NCBI RefSeq assembly: GCF_018224885.1
Contig: NZ_JAGTXB010000014.1
Coordinates: 1-64,000 of the forward strand
DNA: 64,000 nucleotides
Origin: Chitinophaga hostae
GTDB lineage: Bacteria; Bacteroidota; Bacteroidia; Chitinophagales; Chitinophagaceae
Reading direction: 5' to 3'
Shown here: positions 43,681 through 52,844 of the stretch, in pieces
Layout: the number at the start of each line of letters is the position of its first letter
Position numbering within the stretch: position 1 is the first letter of the stretch
The notes under the pieces: model-generated
What the model was told of the DNA's origin: nothing
Database searches by the model: none
What the model saw: the letters and a program-made list of their open reading frames with translations, nothing else
Position numbers and translations under genes: made by a program

Positions 43681-44175
43681 ATGGAAACTACAAGAACCAA
43701 ATGCTTTATTGTTAACCTATGTCTGGCAGCGATTGCCAGTTTGGTATTTACCGGGTGTGGTAGCAAGGATGACCCTAAGCCTGCAGGAAAAGGAAAAATA
43801 AACATGAAGTTTACTGTTACCGTACAAAATGCCGCTGCTGCTGGTCAGGTTGATTTCCAGGTAATGGCAGCAAATCATGACGCCAGTCAATATGGTGCGC
43901 CTGTATGGAAAATGAACGGCGTTACGCAGAACAATGAACAGGCGATCATCATAAGCAAAGGTAGCTTTACCGGAAGTACAAAAACATATGTATTTGAAAC
44001 CGTTAAGGCGTTTGACTTTGGTAAATTAGGTGTGACTTGTTCTGCTGTTGATGGAGGTGTTGTAACGCTGAGCTATAAGGCCGAAGTAGATGGGAAGGTG
44101 GAAACCAGCGTGGAGAATGTTGCTGTTACTTCCGCCCAGATATATATCAAAGACTTTAGTTATGAGGGAAAATAG
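43681..44175 (+). CDS. Small lipoprotein of unknown function
   Basis: A 164-residue exported lipoprotein. The signal peptide ends in lipobox FTGC followed by GSKDD, the Asp-containing surface-export type signal. The rest is mostly beta strand (INMKFTVTVQNAAAAGQVDF). No family was recognised. It is preceded by a 114-base gap after the barstar gene and followed by a bidirectional terminator. The start at 43681 was chosen because the signal peptide begins there. Confidence 0.75.
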   Translation: METTRTKCFIVNLCLAAIASLVFTGCGSKDDPKPAGKGKINMKFTVTVQNAAAAGQVDFQVMAANHDASQYGAPVWKMNGVTQNNEQAIIISKGSFTGSTKTYVFETVKAFDFGKLGVTCSAVDGGVVTLSYKAEVDGKVETSVENVAVTSAQIYIKDFSYEGK

Positions 44176-44205
44176 AACCAACCTCGCTTAGATGAAACGA
44201 CGAAT

Positions 44206-44239
44206 AAAAAAGAGCACCCGATGTTGGGTGCTCTTTTTT
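44206..44239. terminator. Bidirectional terminator between the lipoprotein and katG
   Basis: A perfect stem (AAAAAAGAGCACCC with GGGTGCTCTTTTTT) and a 6-base loop. Both arms end in A/T runs, so it serves the plus-strand lipoprotein gene and the minus-strand catalase-peroxidase gene, whose stops face each other. Confidence 0.9.
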
Positions 44240-44257
44240 ATTTGCTAAATCTTATCA

Positions 44258-46534
44258 TTAGGCCAAATCAAACCTGTCAAGGTTCATCACTTTTGTCCAG
44301 GCTGCCACAAAGGCTTTTACAAATTTATCCTGTGCATCTGCGCTTCCGTATACTTCTGCTACGGCTCTCAGTTCTGAGTTAGAGCCAAACAGGAGATCTG
44401 CGCGGGTGCCGGTCCATTTGACAGCGCCGGTGGCGCGGTCGCTGCCTTCGTATATTTCTCTGTCGGCGGATACTGCTTTCCAGGCAGTGCGCATGTCGAG
44501 CAGGTTTACAAAGAAATCGTTGGTCAGTTGTCCGGGGCGTGTGGTAAAAACACCATGTTTCGAACCATCAAAATTGGTGTTCAGCACACGCATACCGCCT
44601 ATCAGCACTGTTAACTCGGGCGCTGTGAGCGTGAGCAACTGGGCTTTATCAACCAGCAATTCTTCGGTGGATACCGGGAATTTTGATTTGCGGTAGTTGC
44701 GGAAACCATCGGCGGGCGGTTCCAGGAATCCTACCGATTCCACATCGGTCTGGTCCTGTGAAGCATCCATGCGGCCGGGTGTAAAAGGTACGGTAATGGC
44801 TTGCCCGGCGTCTTTGGCTGCTTTTTCAACACCGGCGCTGCCTGCCAGTACGATCAGGTCTGCCAGCGAAACTTTTTTACCATTTGACTGTGCCCCATTA
44901 AATTCTTTTTGAATTTTTTCCAGGGCATCCAGTACTTTTTGTAGTTGCGGCGGATTGTTTACCTGCCAGTATTTCTGCGGCGCCAAACGAATGCGCGCGC
45001 CGTTGGCGCCGCCGCGTTTGTCGGAACCGCGGAAAGTAGAAGCGGAGGCCCATGCGGTGGAAACCAGTTCGGATATGCTTAATCCTGCTGCCAGTACTTT
45101 CGCTTTCAGCGCGGCCACATCTTTTTCATCTACCAGTGTGTGATCTACTGCAGGAATAGGATCCTGCCAGAGCAGTTCTTCTGCGGGCACATCGGGACCC
45201 AGGTAACGGGCGCGGGGGCCCATATCGCGGTGGGTCAATTTAAACCACGCGCGGGCAAACGCATCTGCAAATTCATCCGGATGTTCAAGGAAGCGCCTGG
45301 ATATTTTTTCGTAGGCAGGATCAAACCGGAGAGAGAGATCAGTTGTCAGCATAGTGGGCACATGCTTTTTTGACTTGTCGTACGCATCCGGAATGATGCC
45401 GTCAGCGTTTTTTGCTACCCACTGGTGGGCGCCGGCCGGGCTTTTAGACAGCTGCCATTCAAAGCCAAACAGGTTTTCAAAGAAGTTATTACTCCATTGT
45501 GTAGGCGTTTTCGTCCATATTACTTCGAGGCCGCTGGTAATGGTGTCCGCACCTTTACCGGAGCCATAGCTGTTGCTCCAGCCCAGGCCCTGCAGTTCCA
45601 TATCGGATCCTTCCGGCTCCTTGCCTACGTGGGTGGCAGGCGCAGCGCCGTGTGTTTTACCAAAGCTGTGGCCGCCGGCTATCAGGGCTACGGTTTCTTC
45701 GTCGTTCATGGCCATGCGGCCAAAAGTGTCACGGATATCTTTTGCGGCAGCAATAGGATCAGGGTTACCATCAGGACCCTCGGGGTTCACATAGATGAGT
45801 CCCATCTGTACCGCTGCCAGCGGTTTTTCCAGGTTGCGGGCATGGATATCGCCGTCCGCATTTTCGTCTGATACCAATACGCCATGACGCTCTTCCACAC
45901 CGGGAGAACCATGCGCGTAACGGATGTCGCCGCCCAGCCAGGTGGTTTCTGCACCCCAGTACACTGCTTCATCCGGCTCCCATACGTCTTCACGTCCACC
46001 TGCAAAACCAAATGTTTTAAAGCCCATTGATTCCAGTGCGACGTTCCCTGTAAGGATCAGCAAATCCGCCCATGAAATTTTGTTGCCGTATTTCTGCTTG
46101 ATAGGCCAGAGCAAACGCCGGGCTTTATCAAGACTCACATTATCCGGCCAGCTGTTCAGCGGAGCAAAACGTTGCTGTCCTTCACCCGCGCCACCACGGC
46201 CATCACCCACACGATACGTACCTGCACTATGCCAGGCCATGCGGATAAACAACGGACCATAATGCCCGAAATCTGCCGGCCACCAGTCCTGCGAATCAGT
46301 CATCAGCGCATGGAGATCCTTTTTTACTGCTTCCAGGTCGAGGCTTTTGAAAGCTTCGGCATAGTTGAAATCTTCACCCATCGGGTTCGACAAGGACGAG
46401 TGCTGGCGAAGGATACTTAACTTTAAGTGATTAGGCCACCAGTCATGATTCCTGGTACCGCCGCCGCCAACGTTGTGTTTCATGCTCCCATTATGAAACG
46501 GGCATTTACTGATGTCGTTTAATTCTTTTTCCAT
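44258..46534 (-). CDS. katG: Catalase-peroxidase KatG
   Basis: A 758-residue heme enzyme that breaks down hydrogen peroxide. The distal active site is IRMAWHSAGTYRVGDGRGG (Arg, Trp, His), the Tyr of the Met-Tyr-Trp cross-link is in MGLIYVNPEGPDG, and the proximal heme His is in ALIAGGHSFGKTHG. The second, non-heme half follows from about residue 430. Length is normal for the family. An earlier ATG (46564) adds ten residues without support; 46534 starts with MEKELNDISKCPFHNG, usual for KatG. An OxyR-like box lies about 110 bases upstream. Confidence 0.96.
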   Translation of the reverse strand: MEKELNDISKCPFHNGSMKHNVGGGGTRNHDWWPNHLKLSILRQHSSLSNPMGEDFNYAEAFKSLDLEAVKKDLHALMTDSQDWWPADFGHYGPLFIRMAWHSAGTYRVGDGRGGAGEGQQRFAPLNSWPDNVSLDKARRLLWPIKQKYGNKISWADLLILTGNVALESMGFKTFGFAGGREDVWEPDEAVYWGAETTWLGGDIRYAHGSPGVEERHGVLVSDENADGDIHARNLEKPLAAVQMGLIYVNPEGPDGNPDPIAAAKDIRDTFGRMAMNDEETVALIAGGHSFGKTHGAAPATHVGKEPEGSDMELQGLGWSNSYGSGKGADTITSGLEVIWTKTPTQWSNNFFENLFGFEWQLSKSPAGAHQWVAKNADGIIPDAYDKSKKHVPTMLTTDLSLRFDPAYEKISRRFLEHPDEFADAFARAWFKLTHRDMGPRARYLGPDVPAEELLWQDPIPAVDHTLVDEKDVAALKAKVLAAGLSISELVSTAWASASTFRGSDKRGGANGARIRLAPQKYWQVNNPPQLQKVLDALEKIQKEFNGAQSNGKKVSLADLIVLAGSAGVEKAAKDAGQAITVPFTPGRMDASQDQTDVESVGFLEPPADGFRNYRKSKFPVSTEELLVDKAQLLTLTAPELTVLIGGMRVLNTNFDGSKHGVFTTRPGQLTNDFFVNLLDMRTAWKAVSADREIYEGSDRATGAVKWTGTRADLLFGSNSELRAVAEVYGSADAQDKFVKAFVAAWTKVMNLDRFDLA

Positions 46535-46646
46535 TTTTATAAATTTTGGGTGTGGAATGAACACATGCTTGCACCTGGTATTTGTGCAGTTGAGTAAAGT
46601 TAGGATATTGAAGTAATAGCCACAATCAATTAATTTCTATCTTTAG

Positions 46647-46661
46647 ATAGTTAAAATCTAT
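46647..46661. promoter_or_regulatory. OxyR-like half site upstream of katG
   Basis: The 15 bases ATAGTTAAAATCTAT match the OxyR half-site consensus ATAGnTnnnAnCTAT at every fixed position. A second, imperfect dyad (CTATC at 46637-46641 with GATAG at 46646-46650) adjoins it. The site lies 113 bases before the katG start, a proper place for activation by peroxide stress. Confidence 0.6.
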
Positions 46662-46804
46662 TTGAACTTTACCGGCCTTACCATGATATAATATACTGAA
46701 AAGCCCGGGTTAAGAGAAAAAAAGTTTTGGCGAAAGTGTTAACTTTCATCCCGGGAAGACAAATCCGCTTCCCGGGCTTAATTCAAAACCATAACAGTAG
46801 AGAT

Positions 46805-47194
46805 ATGAACCCTCCCGATCATGTGCCCCTCATTAAAGGAGAAATAGCCGATTATTATTATGATAATACCGGTATTTTATTTTCCTATTCAAAAAGCATT
46901 CAGCGAACAGTAGAGAATATCTCGAACAATATTGCATTGGTGAAACAGATAACGGGGAACAAAAAAGTACCGCTGCTGATCTATCTTACCAACTCGCCGG
47001 TACCCGATAAGGAAACCAGGAGATTTTCTGCCGAACAACTTCCTCATGTATACACCGCCATGGCAATGGTATCGAAGCCCGGCCTGTCGAAATTGATCAT
47101 GAATATCCTGTTTAAATTAAAAACGCCGCCTATTCCCATGAAGTCATTTACAAATGATACGGAAGCCAAAACCTGGCTACAGCAATACCTGTAA
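46805..47194 (+). CDS. STAS-like (DUF7793-type) protein of unknown function
   Basis: A 129-residue cytoplasmic protein. The pattern (LVKQITGNKKVPLLIYLTNS, then ARRFSAEQLP-like TRRFSAEQLPHVYTAMAMVS) is that of small Bacteroidota proteins resembling SpoIIAA/STAS domains. The start at 46805 was preferred to one 26 codons earlier because the latter has no similarity to the family. It is divergent from katG. Function is unknown. Confidence 0.7.
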   Translation: MNPPDHVPLIKGEIADYYYDNTGILFSYSKSIQRTVENISNNIALVKQITGNKKVPLLIYLTNSPVPDKETRRFSAEQLPHVYTAMAMVSKPGLSKLIMNILFKLKTPPIPMKSFTNDTEAKTWLQQYL

Positions 47195-47342
47195 ACAGGT
47201 AGTTTTAATACCCTGTTTGCGGGTAATCGAAGCTCGCTGGAAACCATTTACTTTTGATGATGAAACGCAATAATAATGGGTATATTGCGAGATGTGGCAG
47301 CGCAGCCGTCTGCGTATTTTATTTAACCTATATTAAACCAAC

Positions 47343-48674
47343 ATGATCATTCATCCTTTTAAACATTCCCGGATGCCGGGTATTGTTACAACACTGCTGC
47401 TCATGCTTACCACCGGGTGGTGTCATGCACAAACGGCACTAACTCCAGGCAAAATTCCTTTCGATACAAAGTTGCTCAAAAGCGGGAAATATGAAATGGG
47501 CTGTTTTGTGATGAATGGAGGCCGGCAAACGGAGTTCGGCTCCTTTATAATCGACATCGCCTTTAACAGCGATCAAAATTTATCTATCTATACCGTGTTA
47601 AATTTGTTCGGCTCAAATGAGCCACGCCTCGATACAACGGTGGCCGACGGAAATACCTTTAAACCCCTGTATCGTTCCTCCTTCAACAAAGAGTATGACC
47701 TCCAGCTGAACTACGACAAGGAAGTAACAGGTTATCATTTCGATAAGCAAAGCGGCAAAAAAAGTGTTATTAAAGATGCGGTGGATAATGCCTACCTGGA
47801 TGGTTACTGTTATCCCTATCTACTTGGCATGCTTCCGCTCACAGCCGGATACAACGCCAGCATGCCGGTGTATGACTACAGACCGGAAAACACCGAGAAT
47901 GTAAAAAATGCCGTCATTGAGGAAGTAACGACCAACAGGTATATCAGTAAGCTGACCGGTGAACATAAAGTTTGGCAGGTCACCGTGTATGAAGAGGCTA
48001 CAGGCGATAAGTACCAGTATTACCTCGATAAAGATACCCGCCGCATGTGGAAAGTGGATATCTTTTCGAAAGCAGGACAACATCTTGTGATGGTAGACAA
48101 AGAAATTGATTTTAATCCCATCAAAAGCCCATTCGATAAGGTAGCTACCATGAAACTGATAAAGTCCGGCAGCGCTGCCATCAGCGGGCAGGCCTATGCA
48201 AAAGACAACGAGAATGAAGGCCTCCTCAGTAATATTGCGGTGGTTAACATAAATAAAAAACAATACGCCCCGGAAGGCACTTCCATCGTATTAATCCCGT
48301 ATACCGCTTTTTTCAAAGAATGGATAAAGCTGAACGAGTCGTCCAGGAAAAAAGGAAGATCAATTCCGCTCCCGCAGGACGCCGCCGACTGTATTAAAGT
48401 GGTTACGGTGTATGACGACAAAGGTCATTTTGAATTCGTAAACCTGATGCCCGGTGATTACCTGGTGTATACAGAATTCGGATACAGGCACACTACCAGG
48501 CGAACTGAAGTAACAGGCTATACCGATACTTATATAAATGGGCTGTACCAGGGCACATCCACCAATACCACCAGCAGAAGCTATAGCGGTAATGCTGGCG
48601 CCAGTATTAAGAAAGTTGTAACAATCGAAAAGGAAGGTGAACAAGTGGAGATAAAATTAAAAAAGACCTTATAA
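47343..48674 (+). CDS. Secreted protein of unknown function with a beta-sandwich tail
   Basis: A 443-residue exported protein with a signal peptide ending WCHAQ. Residues about 35-260 resemble a DUF3108-like beta fold (LLKSGKYEMGCFVMNGGRQT). Residues about 280-443 recall a carboxypeptidase-regulatory-like domain (CIKVVTVYDDKGHFEFVNLM, then PGDYLVYTEFG), with a Thr/Ser-rich stretch near the end (GTSTNTTSRSYSG). No known family was recognised. It is a single-gene unit. Confidence 0.65.
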   Translation: MIIHPFKHSRMPGIVTTLLLMLTTGWCHAQTALTPGKIPFDTKLLKSGKYEMGCFVMNGGRQTEFGSFIIDIAFNSDQNLSIYTVLNLFGSNEPRLDTTVADGNTFKPLYRSSFNKEYDLQLNYDKEVTGYHFDKQSGKKSVIKDAVDNAYLDGYCYPYLLGMLPLTAGYNASMPVYDYRPENTENVKNAVIEEVTTNRYISKLTGEHKVWQVTVYEEATGDKYQYYLDKDTRRMWKVDIFSKAGQHLVMVDKEIDFNPIKSPFDKVATMKLIKSGSAAISGQAYAKDNENEGLLSNIAVVNINKKQYAPEGTSIVLIPYTAFFKEWIKLNESSRKKGRSIPLPQDAADCIKVVTVYDDKGHFEFVNLMPGDYLVYTEFGYRHTTRRTEVTGYTDTYINGLYQGTSTNTTSRSYSGNAGASIKKVVTIEKEGEQVEIKLKKTL

Positions 48675-48689
48675 TATCATCATATGCTG

Positions 48690-48710
48690 CCGGCCCCGCC
48701 AAGGGGCCGG
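48690..48710 (+). other. GC-rich hairpin after the secreted protein gene
   Basis: A perfect 8-base stem, CCGGCCCC (48690-48697) with GGGGCCGG (48703-48710), with a 5-base loop. It lies 15 bases after the stop but lacks a T tract, so termination would be weak or factor-dependent. Confidence 0.6.
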
Positions 48711-48797
48711 ATAACCCCCGGATCACAGTTCCAATCCACCCGCTATCGCCGGAATTACACCCTCATAGTACGTTTATAATTCTTTTTTCAGAAATTT

Positions 48798-48813
48798 ATG
48801 CAATCGTTTGCAT
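48798..48813. promoter_or_regulatory. LacI/GalR-type operator candidate
   Basis: ATGCAATCGTTTGCAT is a 16-base dyad with a central CG and symmetrical GCAA/TTGC arms, the form typical of LacI-family operators. It lies 167 bases before the lyase start. A LacI-type regulator gene is at 58125, but no link is shown. Confidence 0.5.
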
Positions 48814-48825
48814 TTTAAAATAAAT

Positions 48826-48840
48826 TACCTAACTTAGGTA
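48826..48840. promoter_or_regulatory. Perfect 15-base palindrome before the lyase gene
   Basis: TACCTAA-C-TTAGGTA is a perfect dyad with a single-base centre, 12 bases after the LacI-type candidate. The pair may form a control region for the lyase. Confidence 0.45.
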
Positions 48841-48979
48841 TCGGTCAGCATAAAACTGATGATGATAATGTTGCGCAATAGCGACATTGCCGGCTATGTA
48901 CTGTATTGTTCCCTGTAAGCATTTCAAAACGTTTGTAAATAAACTTTTTCAACCAAAATCACCCTATAAATCAACTAAC

Positions 48980-51097
48980 ATGAACCCGAAAAATTGCCCT
49001 TTATTATCCACGTTGCGGATACGCCGCATCATGTCAAAAACTATCTTATCTGTACTATGTCTTGCCGCATCAGCAAGCCTTTCAGCTGCCACTATCAACG
49101 TTTCCTCTTTATCCGCCCTGCAAACAGCGATTAATAATGCAGTGGCAGGCGATACCATCGTGCTGGCCAACGGCGTGTATACCGCATCTTCAAACATCAC
49201 CGTCAGCAAGCAGGGAACTGCTGCCAGCCCCATTACCATCACCGCGCAAACAATTGGTGGCGCCGAAATAAAAGGAACCGGGGGATTTAGTATCGTAAGT
49301 CCTGCGAAATATATTATTATCAGGGGATTCAAATTCACCCATAATGCCTCTCTGGCTACCATGGCCAGCGGCACCAGCTTTTGCCGCTGGACCTGTAACG
49401 TATTCCAGACACCAGGGGCAGGGGAGAACCTCTTATTAAACGGGAATGATCACGAAGTGGATCACAATACATTTCAGCATAAAAATGCGCTCGGACGCTT
49501 TATTGCCGTGCGTGGCAGCGGCAGCCAGATTGCACAGCGACTGAAAATCCATCATAACTACTTCGTAGACCAGCTGCCGCAAACCGGTAACGGCGCAGAA
49601 ACGCTACAGTTCGGACTAAGCGGCTACAGTCTTTCTTCTTCCAACAGTACCATCGAGTACAATCTTTTTGAAGATTGCGCCGGCGAATCAGAGCTGATAT
49701 CTGTTAAATCATCTGCCGTTACCATCCGTTATAATACCATCCGCAATTGCCCGGCGCAGTTTACATTGCGCCACGGTAACCACTGTACGGTGTATGGCAA
49801 CTATTTCATCAATACACCCGGCATCCGAATCTTCGGAGATGACCACAACATTTTCAGCAACCATTTTGAAAATTGCAGCCCTGCTATCAATATCGGCAAC
49901 GGCGACGGAGAAGTAGCAGATGGCGCCGCACTCACCGTACACGATCGCCCCGACCGCACGCTTATTGCTTATAATACCCTCGTAAACAATACTACCAATA
50001 TTGTACAGAACGGCCGCACCAACGGATTGGGTGCTACTACGCAAACCGTAGTCAATAATATTATCCAGGGCGGCGGCCCTGCAGCCGCCATTGCAGGCCC
50101 TTACACCGGTGGCATATGGTCCGGAAACATCCTTTATAATACCAATGGCGATGGCGATATGCCAGCCGGTGGATACATCACCGTGAATCCACTGCTGGCA
50201 AGAGATACAACGGGCACCTTCCATCTGCAACCGGGAAGCCCGGCCATCAACGCAGGCACCGGTACTTATGCTGCCGTTACAACAGATATGGACGGACAAC
50301 CAAGACCTTCACCGCTCGATAAAGGCGCTGATGAAGTTGCTGCTGCACCGGTGATTGCCCGTATCCTCACACCCGCTATGGTAGGACCTTTGGCCGACGA
50401 TCTCACGCCTGTATGCCAACCCGTTATTGCCAGCGCAGATGATGGCAATGTACCGGCCAATGTACTGGACGGAAATCTCAACACCCGCTGGTCTGCCAAT
50501 GGCAACGGCCAATGGATCCAGTTTTGTCTCGACGATACACTGGCGGTATCGGGTGTGCAAATCGCATTCCTCAACGGTAACACACGTACTTCTACCTTTG
50601 ATGTGCTGGTAGGAAACGATACCCTGCATTGGACTACCGCCGCCACAGGAAAGGTAAGCAGCGGCACTTCCCTTAACCTGGAAACATTTTCCTTTCCCGC
50701 CAAAACGGGAAGACTGGTACGAATAGTAGGGCACGGTAACAGCGTTAATACCTGGAATAGTTATACCGAAGTGCGCATACAAACCGGCAACCAGCTTGCC
50801 GTCCGCAAAATGAATGTAGCTCCCGCAGCTGCTGCTCCCGATCCGTTTTCATTAAACAGTTATCCCAATCCATTTAACGACCATGCTACCATTAACTTCT
50901 ACCTGAAAAAACCGGGTGTGGTTAATCTTACTGTATATGATATAAATGGTAAACAGGTAAAAGTACTGGTAAACGCGCGACTGGAAGCAGGTTCGCACAA
51001 TATCCCGTTCGATGCCGGTGTTCATCCTTCAGGCACCTATCTGTTGTCACTTCATCATAACGGAAAAGTTAGCGTGAAGAAAGTACAGAAATTATAA
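48980..51097 (+). CDS. PL6-like polysaccharide lyase with discoidin domain and type IX secretion tail
   Basis: A roughly 705-residue exported protein. After the signal peptide (ends ASLSAAT) comes a right-handed beta-helix of the PL6 (alginate lyase/chondroitinase B) type: NGVYTASSNITVSKQGTAAS, FKFTHNASLATMAS, GNDHEVDHNTFQHK, then LRHGNHCTVYGNYFINTPGI. Residues about 470-620 resemble an F5/8 discoidin domain (NVLDGNLNTRWSANGNGQWI). The last 80 residues are a type A secretion tail (YPNPFNDHATINFYLKKPG, then KVQKL). The enzyme would be secreted by the type IX system. ATG 48980 follows an A-rich leader; 49031 (shorter signal peptide) is the alternative. Confidence 0.85.
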   Translation: MNPKNCPLLSTLRIRRIMSKTILSVLCLAASASLSAATINVSSLSALQTAINNAVAGDTIVLANGVYTASSNITVSKQGTAASPITITAQTIGGAEIKGTGGFSIVSPAKYIIIRGFKFTHNASLATMASGTSFCRWTCNVFQTPGAGENLLLNGNDHEVDHNTFQHKNALGRFIAVRGSGSQIAQRLKIHHNYFVDQLPQTGNGAETLQFGLSGYSLSSSNSTIEYNLFEDCAGESELISVKSSAVTIRYNTIRNCPAQFTLRHGNHCTVYGNYFINTPGIRIFGDDHNIFSNHFENCSPAINIGNGDGEVADGAALTVHDRPDRTLIAYNTLVNNTTNIVQNGRTNGLGATTQTVVNNIIQGGGPAAAIAGPYTGGIWSGNILYNTNGDGDMPAGGYITVNPLLARDTTGTFHLQPGSPAINAGTGTYAAVTTDMDGQPRPSPLDKGADEVAAAPVIARILTPAMVGPLADDLTPVCQPVIASADDGNVPANVLDGNLNTRWSANGNGQWIQFCLDDTLAVSGVQIAFLNGNTRTSTFDVLVGNDTLHWTTAATGKVSSGTSLNLETFSFPAKTGRLVRIVGHGNSVNTWNSYTEVRIQTGNQLAVRKMNVAPAAAAPDPFSLNSYPNPFNDHATINFYLKKPGVVNLTVYDINGKQVKVLVNARLEAGSHNIPFDAGVHPSGTYLLSLHHNGKVSVKKVQKL

Positions 51098-51208
51098 CCA
51101 GCCAGCTTTTAACAGGGAGCAATGAGCCTGGCTTGTTGCTCCCCGTTTGTATAATACCATCGCCGGATCATCTTCTTATACCCGATGGAATAGCTTTTAA
51201 CGGCCTGG

Positions 51209-51634
51209 TCACGGAAATACCGAAGCCTTCAGCCCCAGCACAAATTTTGTCCGCTCGGCGGGCGCGCCGGTAGCCACGCCGCTGACCAGGGCGTAATGCG
51301 TTACACCATCCCCGGATACCTGTATGCTTTCAATGGTTTTAACCGCGCCGTTAATATTCCCGCCAAACCACAACGGGTTGCCCTTCTGCTTCCAGGTAAT
51401 GAGCCGGTAAACGGCGCCTGCCACCATATTGCTATCACCCCTGGCGGCTTTCAGGGCTTCCGCATTACCATACAATGTTGAGATGGTTTGCTGCCGGTTG
51501 TTAAAAAAGGAGGTGATCACTGATACGCCCGGCTCCTGGTAAATTGTTTCCGGCGCCAGTGTGGGTTGTTTTGCCGGGTGACATGCGGCCGCCAGGAGAG
51601 ACAGCGCGATAAATGATAAAACTTTTCTCTTCAT
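51209..51634 (-). CDS. Small lipoprotein linked to a P460-type cytochrome
   Basis: A 141-residue exported lipoprotein with lipobox AAAC after SFIALSLLA. The rest (SVITSFFNNRQQTISTLYGN, then YRLITWKQKGNPLWFGGNIN) looks like the small partner proteins that follow cytochrome P460 genes. It starts 6 bases after the P460 gene stop, so both are one operon. Function is unknown; it may help haem protein assembly or electron transfer. Confidence 0.7.
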   Translation of the reverse strand: MKRKVLSFIALSLLAAACHPAKQPTLAPETIYQEPGVSVITSFFNNRQQTISTLYGNAEALKAARGDSNMVAGAVYRLITWKQKGNPLWFGGNINGAVKTIESIQVSGDGVTHYALVSGVATGAPAERTKFVLGLKASVFP

Positions 51635-51640
51635 GGCAGA

Positions 51641-52570
51641 TTATTTTTTAGTAGGAATATCAAATACAAAACCATTGTCGGCAGCCAGGCGGTGACAGCT
51701 GGCGCAGGTTTGGCTAAACATCGGTGTTTTACCGTAAGGAGCCAGCGCAGTACCATTGAACCTGGCGTAGCCCCAACCTCCGGTGTCCTTAAATTTTTTG
51801 TCATCTCTGAACATGAGCTGCACGTTGTTAAAATCTCCCGTAAGAATGTTGCCGTCCTGGTCCGCGGGTTGCTGGTTCCACACCACCTTGGCGATGATGG
51901 CGCCATTGGGCCATGGGCGGATCTTGCCCTGCTGTATAGCTTTCACGGCGATATCGTTGCCATAGATCACCCGCATGGTGCCATTGTCGAACCGGTTGGT
52001 GGTGCTGATCACTTTCCAGTTTTTATAATCCGGCGTATAGGCTATCCCGTTAGGCGCCACCGGTAACGTGCCCGGTGTAGCCGGTTTAGCAGCCGCCCGG
52101 GTAGCAGCCGCGGGTTTCGGGCTGGCCACTGCCAGCACATAGTTTTTTAATATCCTGGTATCGGCAGCGCTGATCCTGGCCGATGAGTGAACGGCGGTAT
52201 ACGCCGCCAGCGGCATCCTGCCTTGCTCCACGATATTTTCAATATACCAGCGCATGCCCTGTTGGTCCGCTGCGGGTAAACTATCCCACTGTGAAAAATT
52301 CAGCCGGCTTCTTGCTGCTTTTACATCAGCAGCTACCAGCCAGGAGATGGGCGCAATTTTGTGGTACCAGGCCACCCTGGTTTCATTGGAGTGGCAGTCG
52401 TAACAGGCCCGTTTAAGGATGGCCGTTACCGAATCCGGACCGTTGAACGCCCCGGTTATCGGCGGGTGTTGAATAGTAGGGCTGCTGAACTGCAAACTGA
52501 TCATCAGTACCACAACAATCACGGTGATAATGGTTGTTTTGCTGGCTTTTTTTAGTGAGATGGATCCCAT
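51641..52570 (-). CDS. Haem-binding plus cytochrome P460-like protein
   Basis: A 309-residue exported protein. A membrane or signal helix (about 11-27) is followed by a haem-binding domain (ACYDCHSNETRVAWYHKIAP; CxxCH), then an Ala/Pro-rich linker (about 155-175), then a cytochrome P460-like domain ending with FSQTCASCHRLAADNGFVFD, a second CxxCH. P460 proteins oxidise small nitrogen compounds or serve as c-type cytochromes. Which substrate applies here is unknown. Confidence 0.85.
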   Translation of the reverse strand: MGSISLKKASKTTIITVIVVVLMISLQFSSPTIQHPPITGAFNGPDSVTAILKRACYDCHSNETRVAWYHKIAPISWLVAADVKAARSRLNFSQWDSLPAADQQGMRWYIENIVEQGRMPLAAYTAVHSSARISAADTRILKNYVLAVASPKPAAATRAAAKPATPGTLPVAPNGIAYTPDYKNWKVISTTNRFDNGTMRVIYGNDIAVKAIQQGKIRPWPNGAIIAKVVWNQQPADQDGNILTGDFNNVQLMFRDDKKFKDTGGWGYARFNGTALAPYGKTPMFSQTCASCHRLAADNGFVFDIPTKK

Positions 52571-52844
52571 AGCATGTCTTTTTTTTCAAAACTACCGGCC
52601 GGTGTGCGCAGGGCAAAGCAATGATTGCTCAACACGGCAGATGAGGTGTTGAAGTAGACATTTCGGCGCCCCAATTGCCATCCTCCTGTTGGGTATGCTC
52701 ATGCTGGTAACTGAACAACCGGGATGGCTGCTCCATGGGCGAATTTGTCTTATTGAGGTACTTCCTGCTGGTTTGCCCGGCATATCGTAAATACTTTTGG
52801 GAGAAATAATCGCATCCATCATTCTTTTATTAAAACAACAGCAT

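Larger units (their letters stand above)
48675..48979. other. Intergenic region before the PL6-like lyase
   Basis: About 305 bases. It holds the hairpin at 48690-48710 and two palindromes (48798-48813 and 48826-48840) that look like operators. No gene was seen. Confidence 0.6.
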
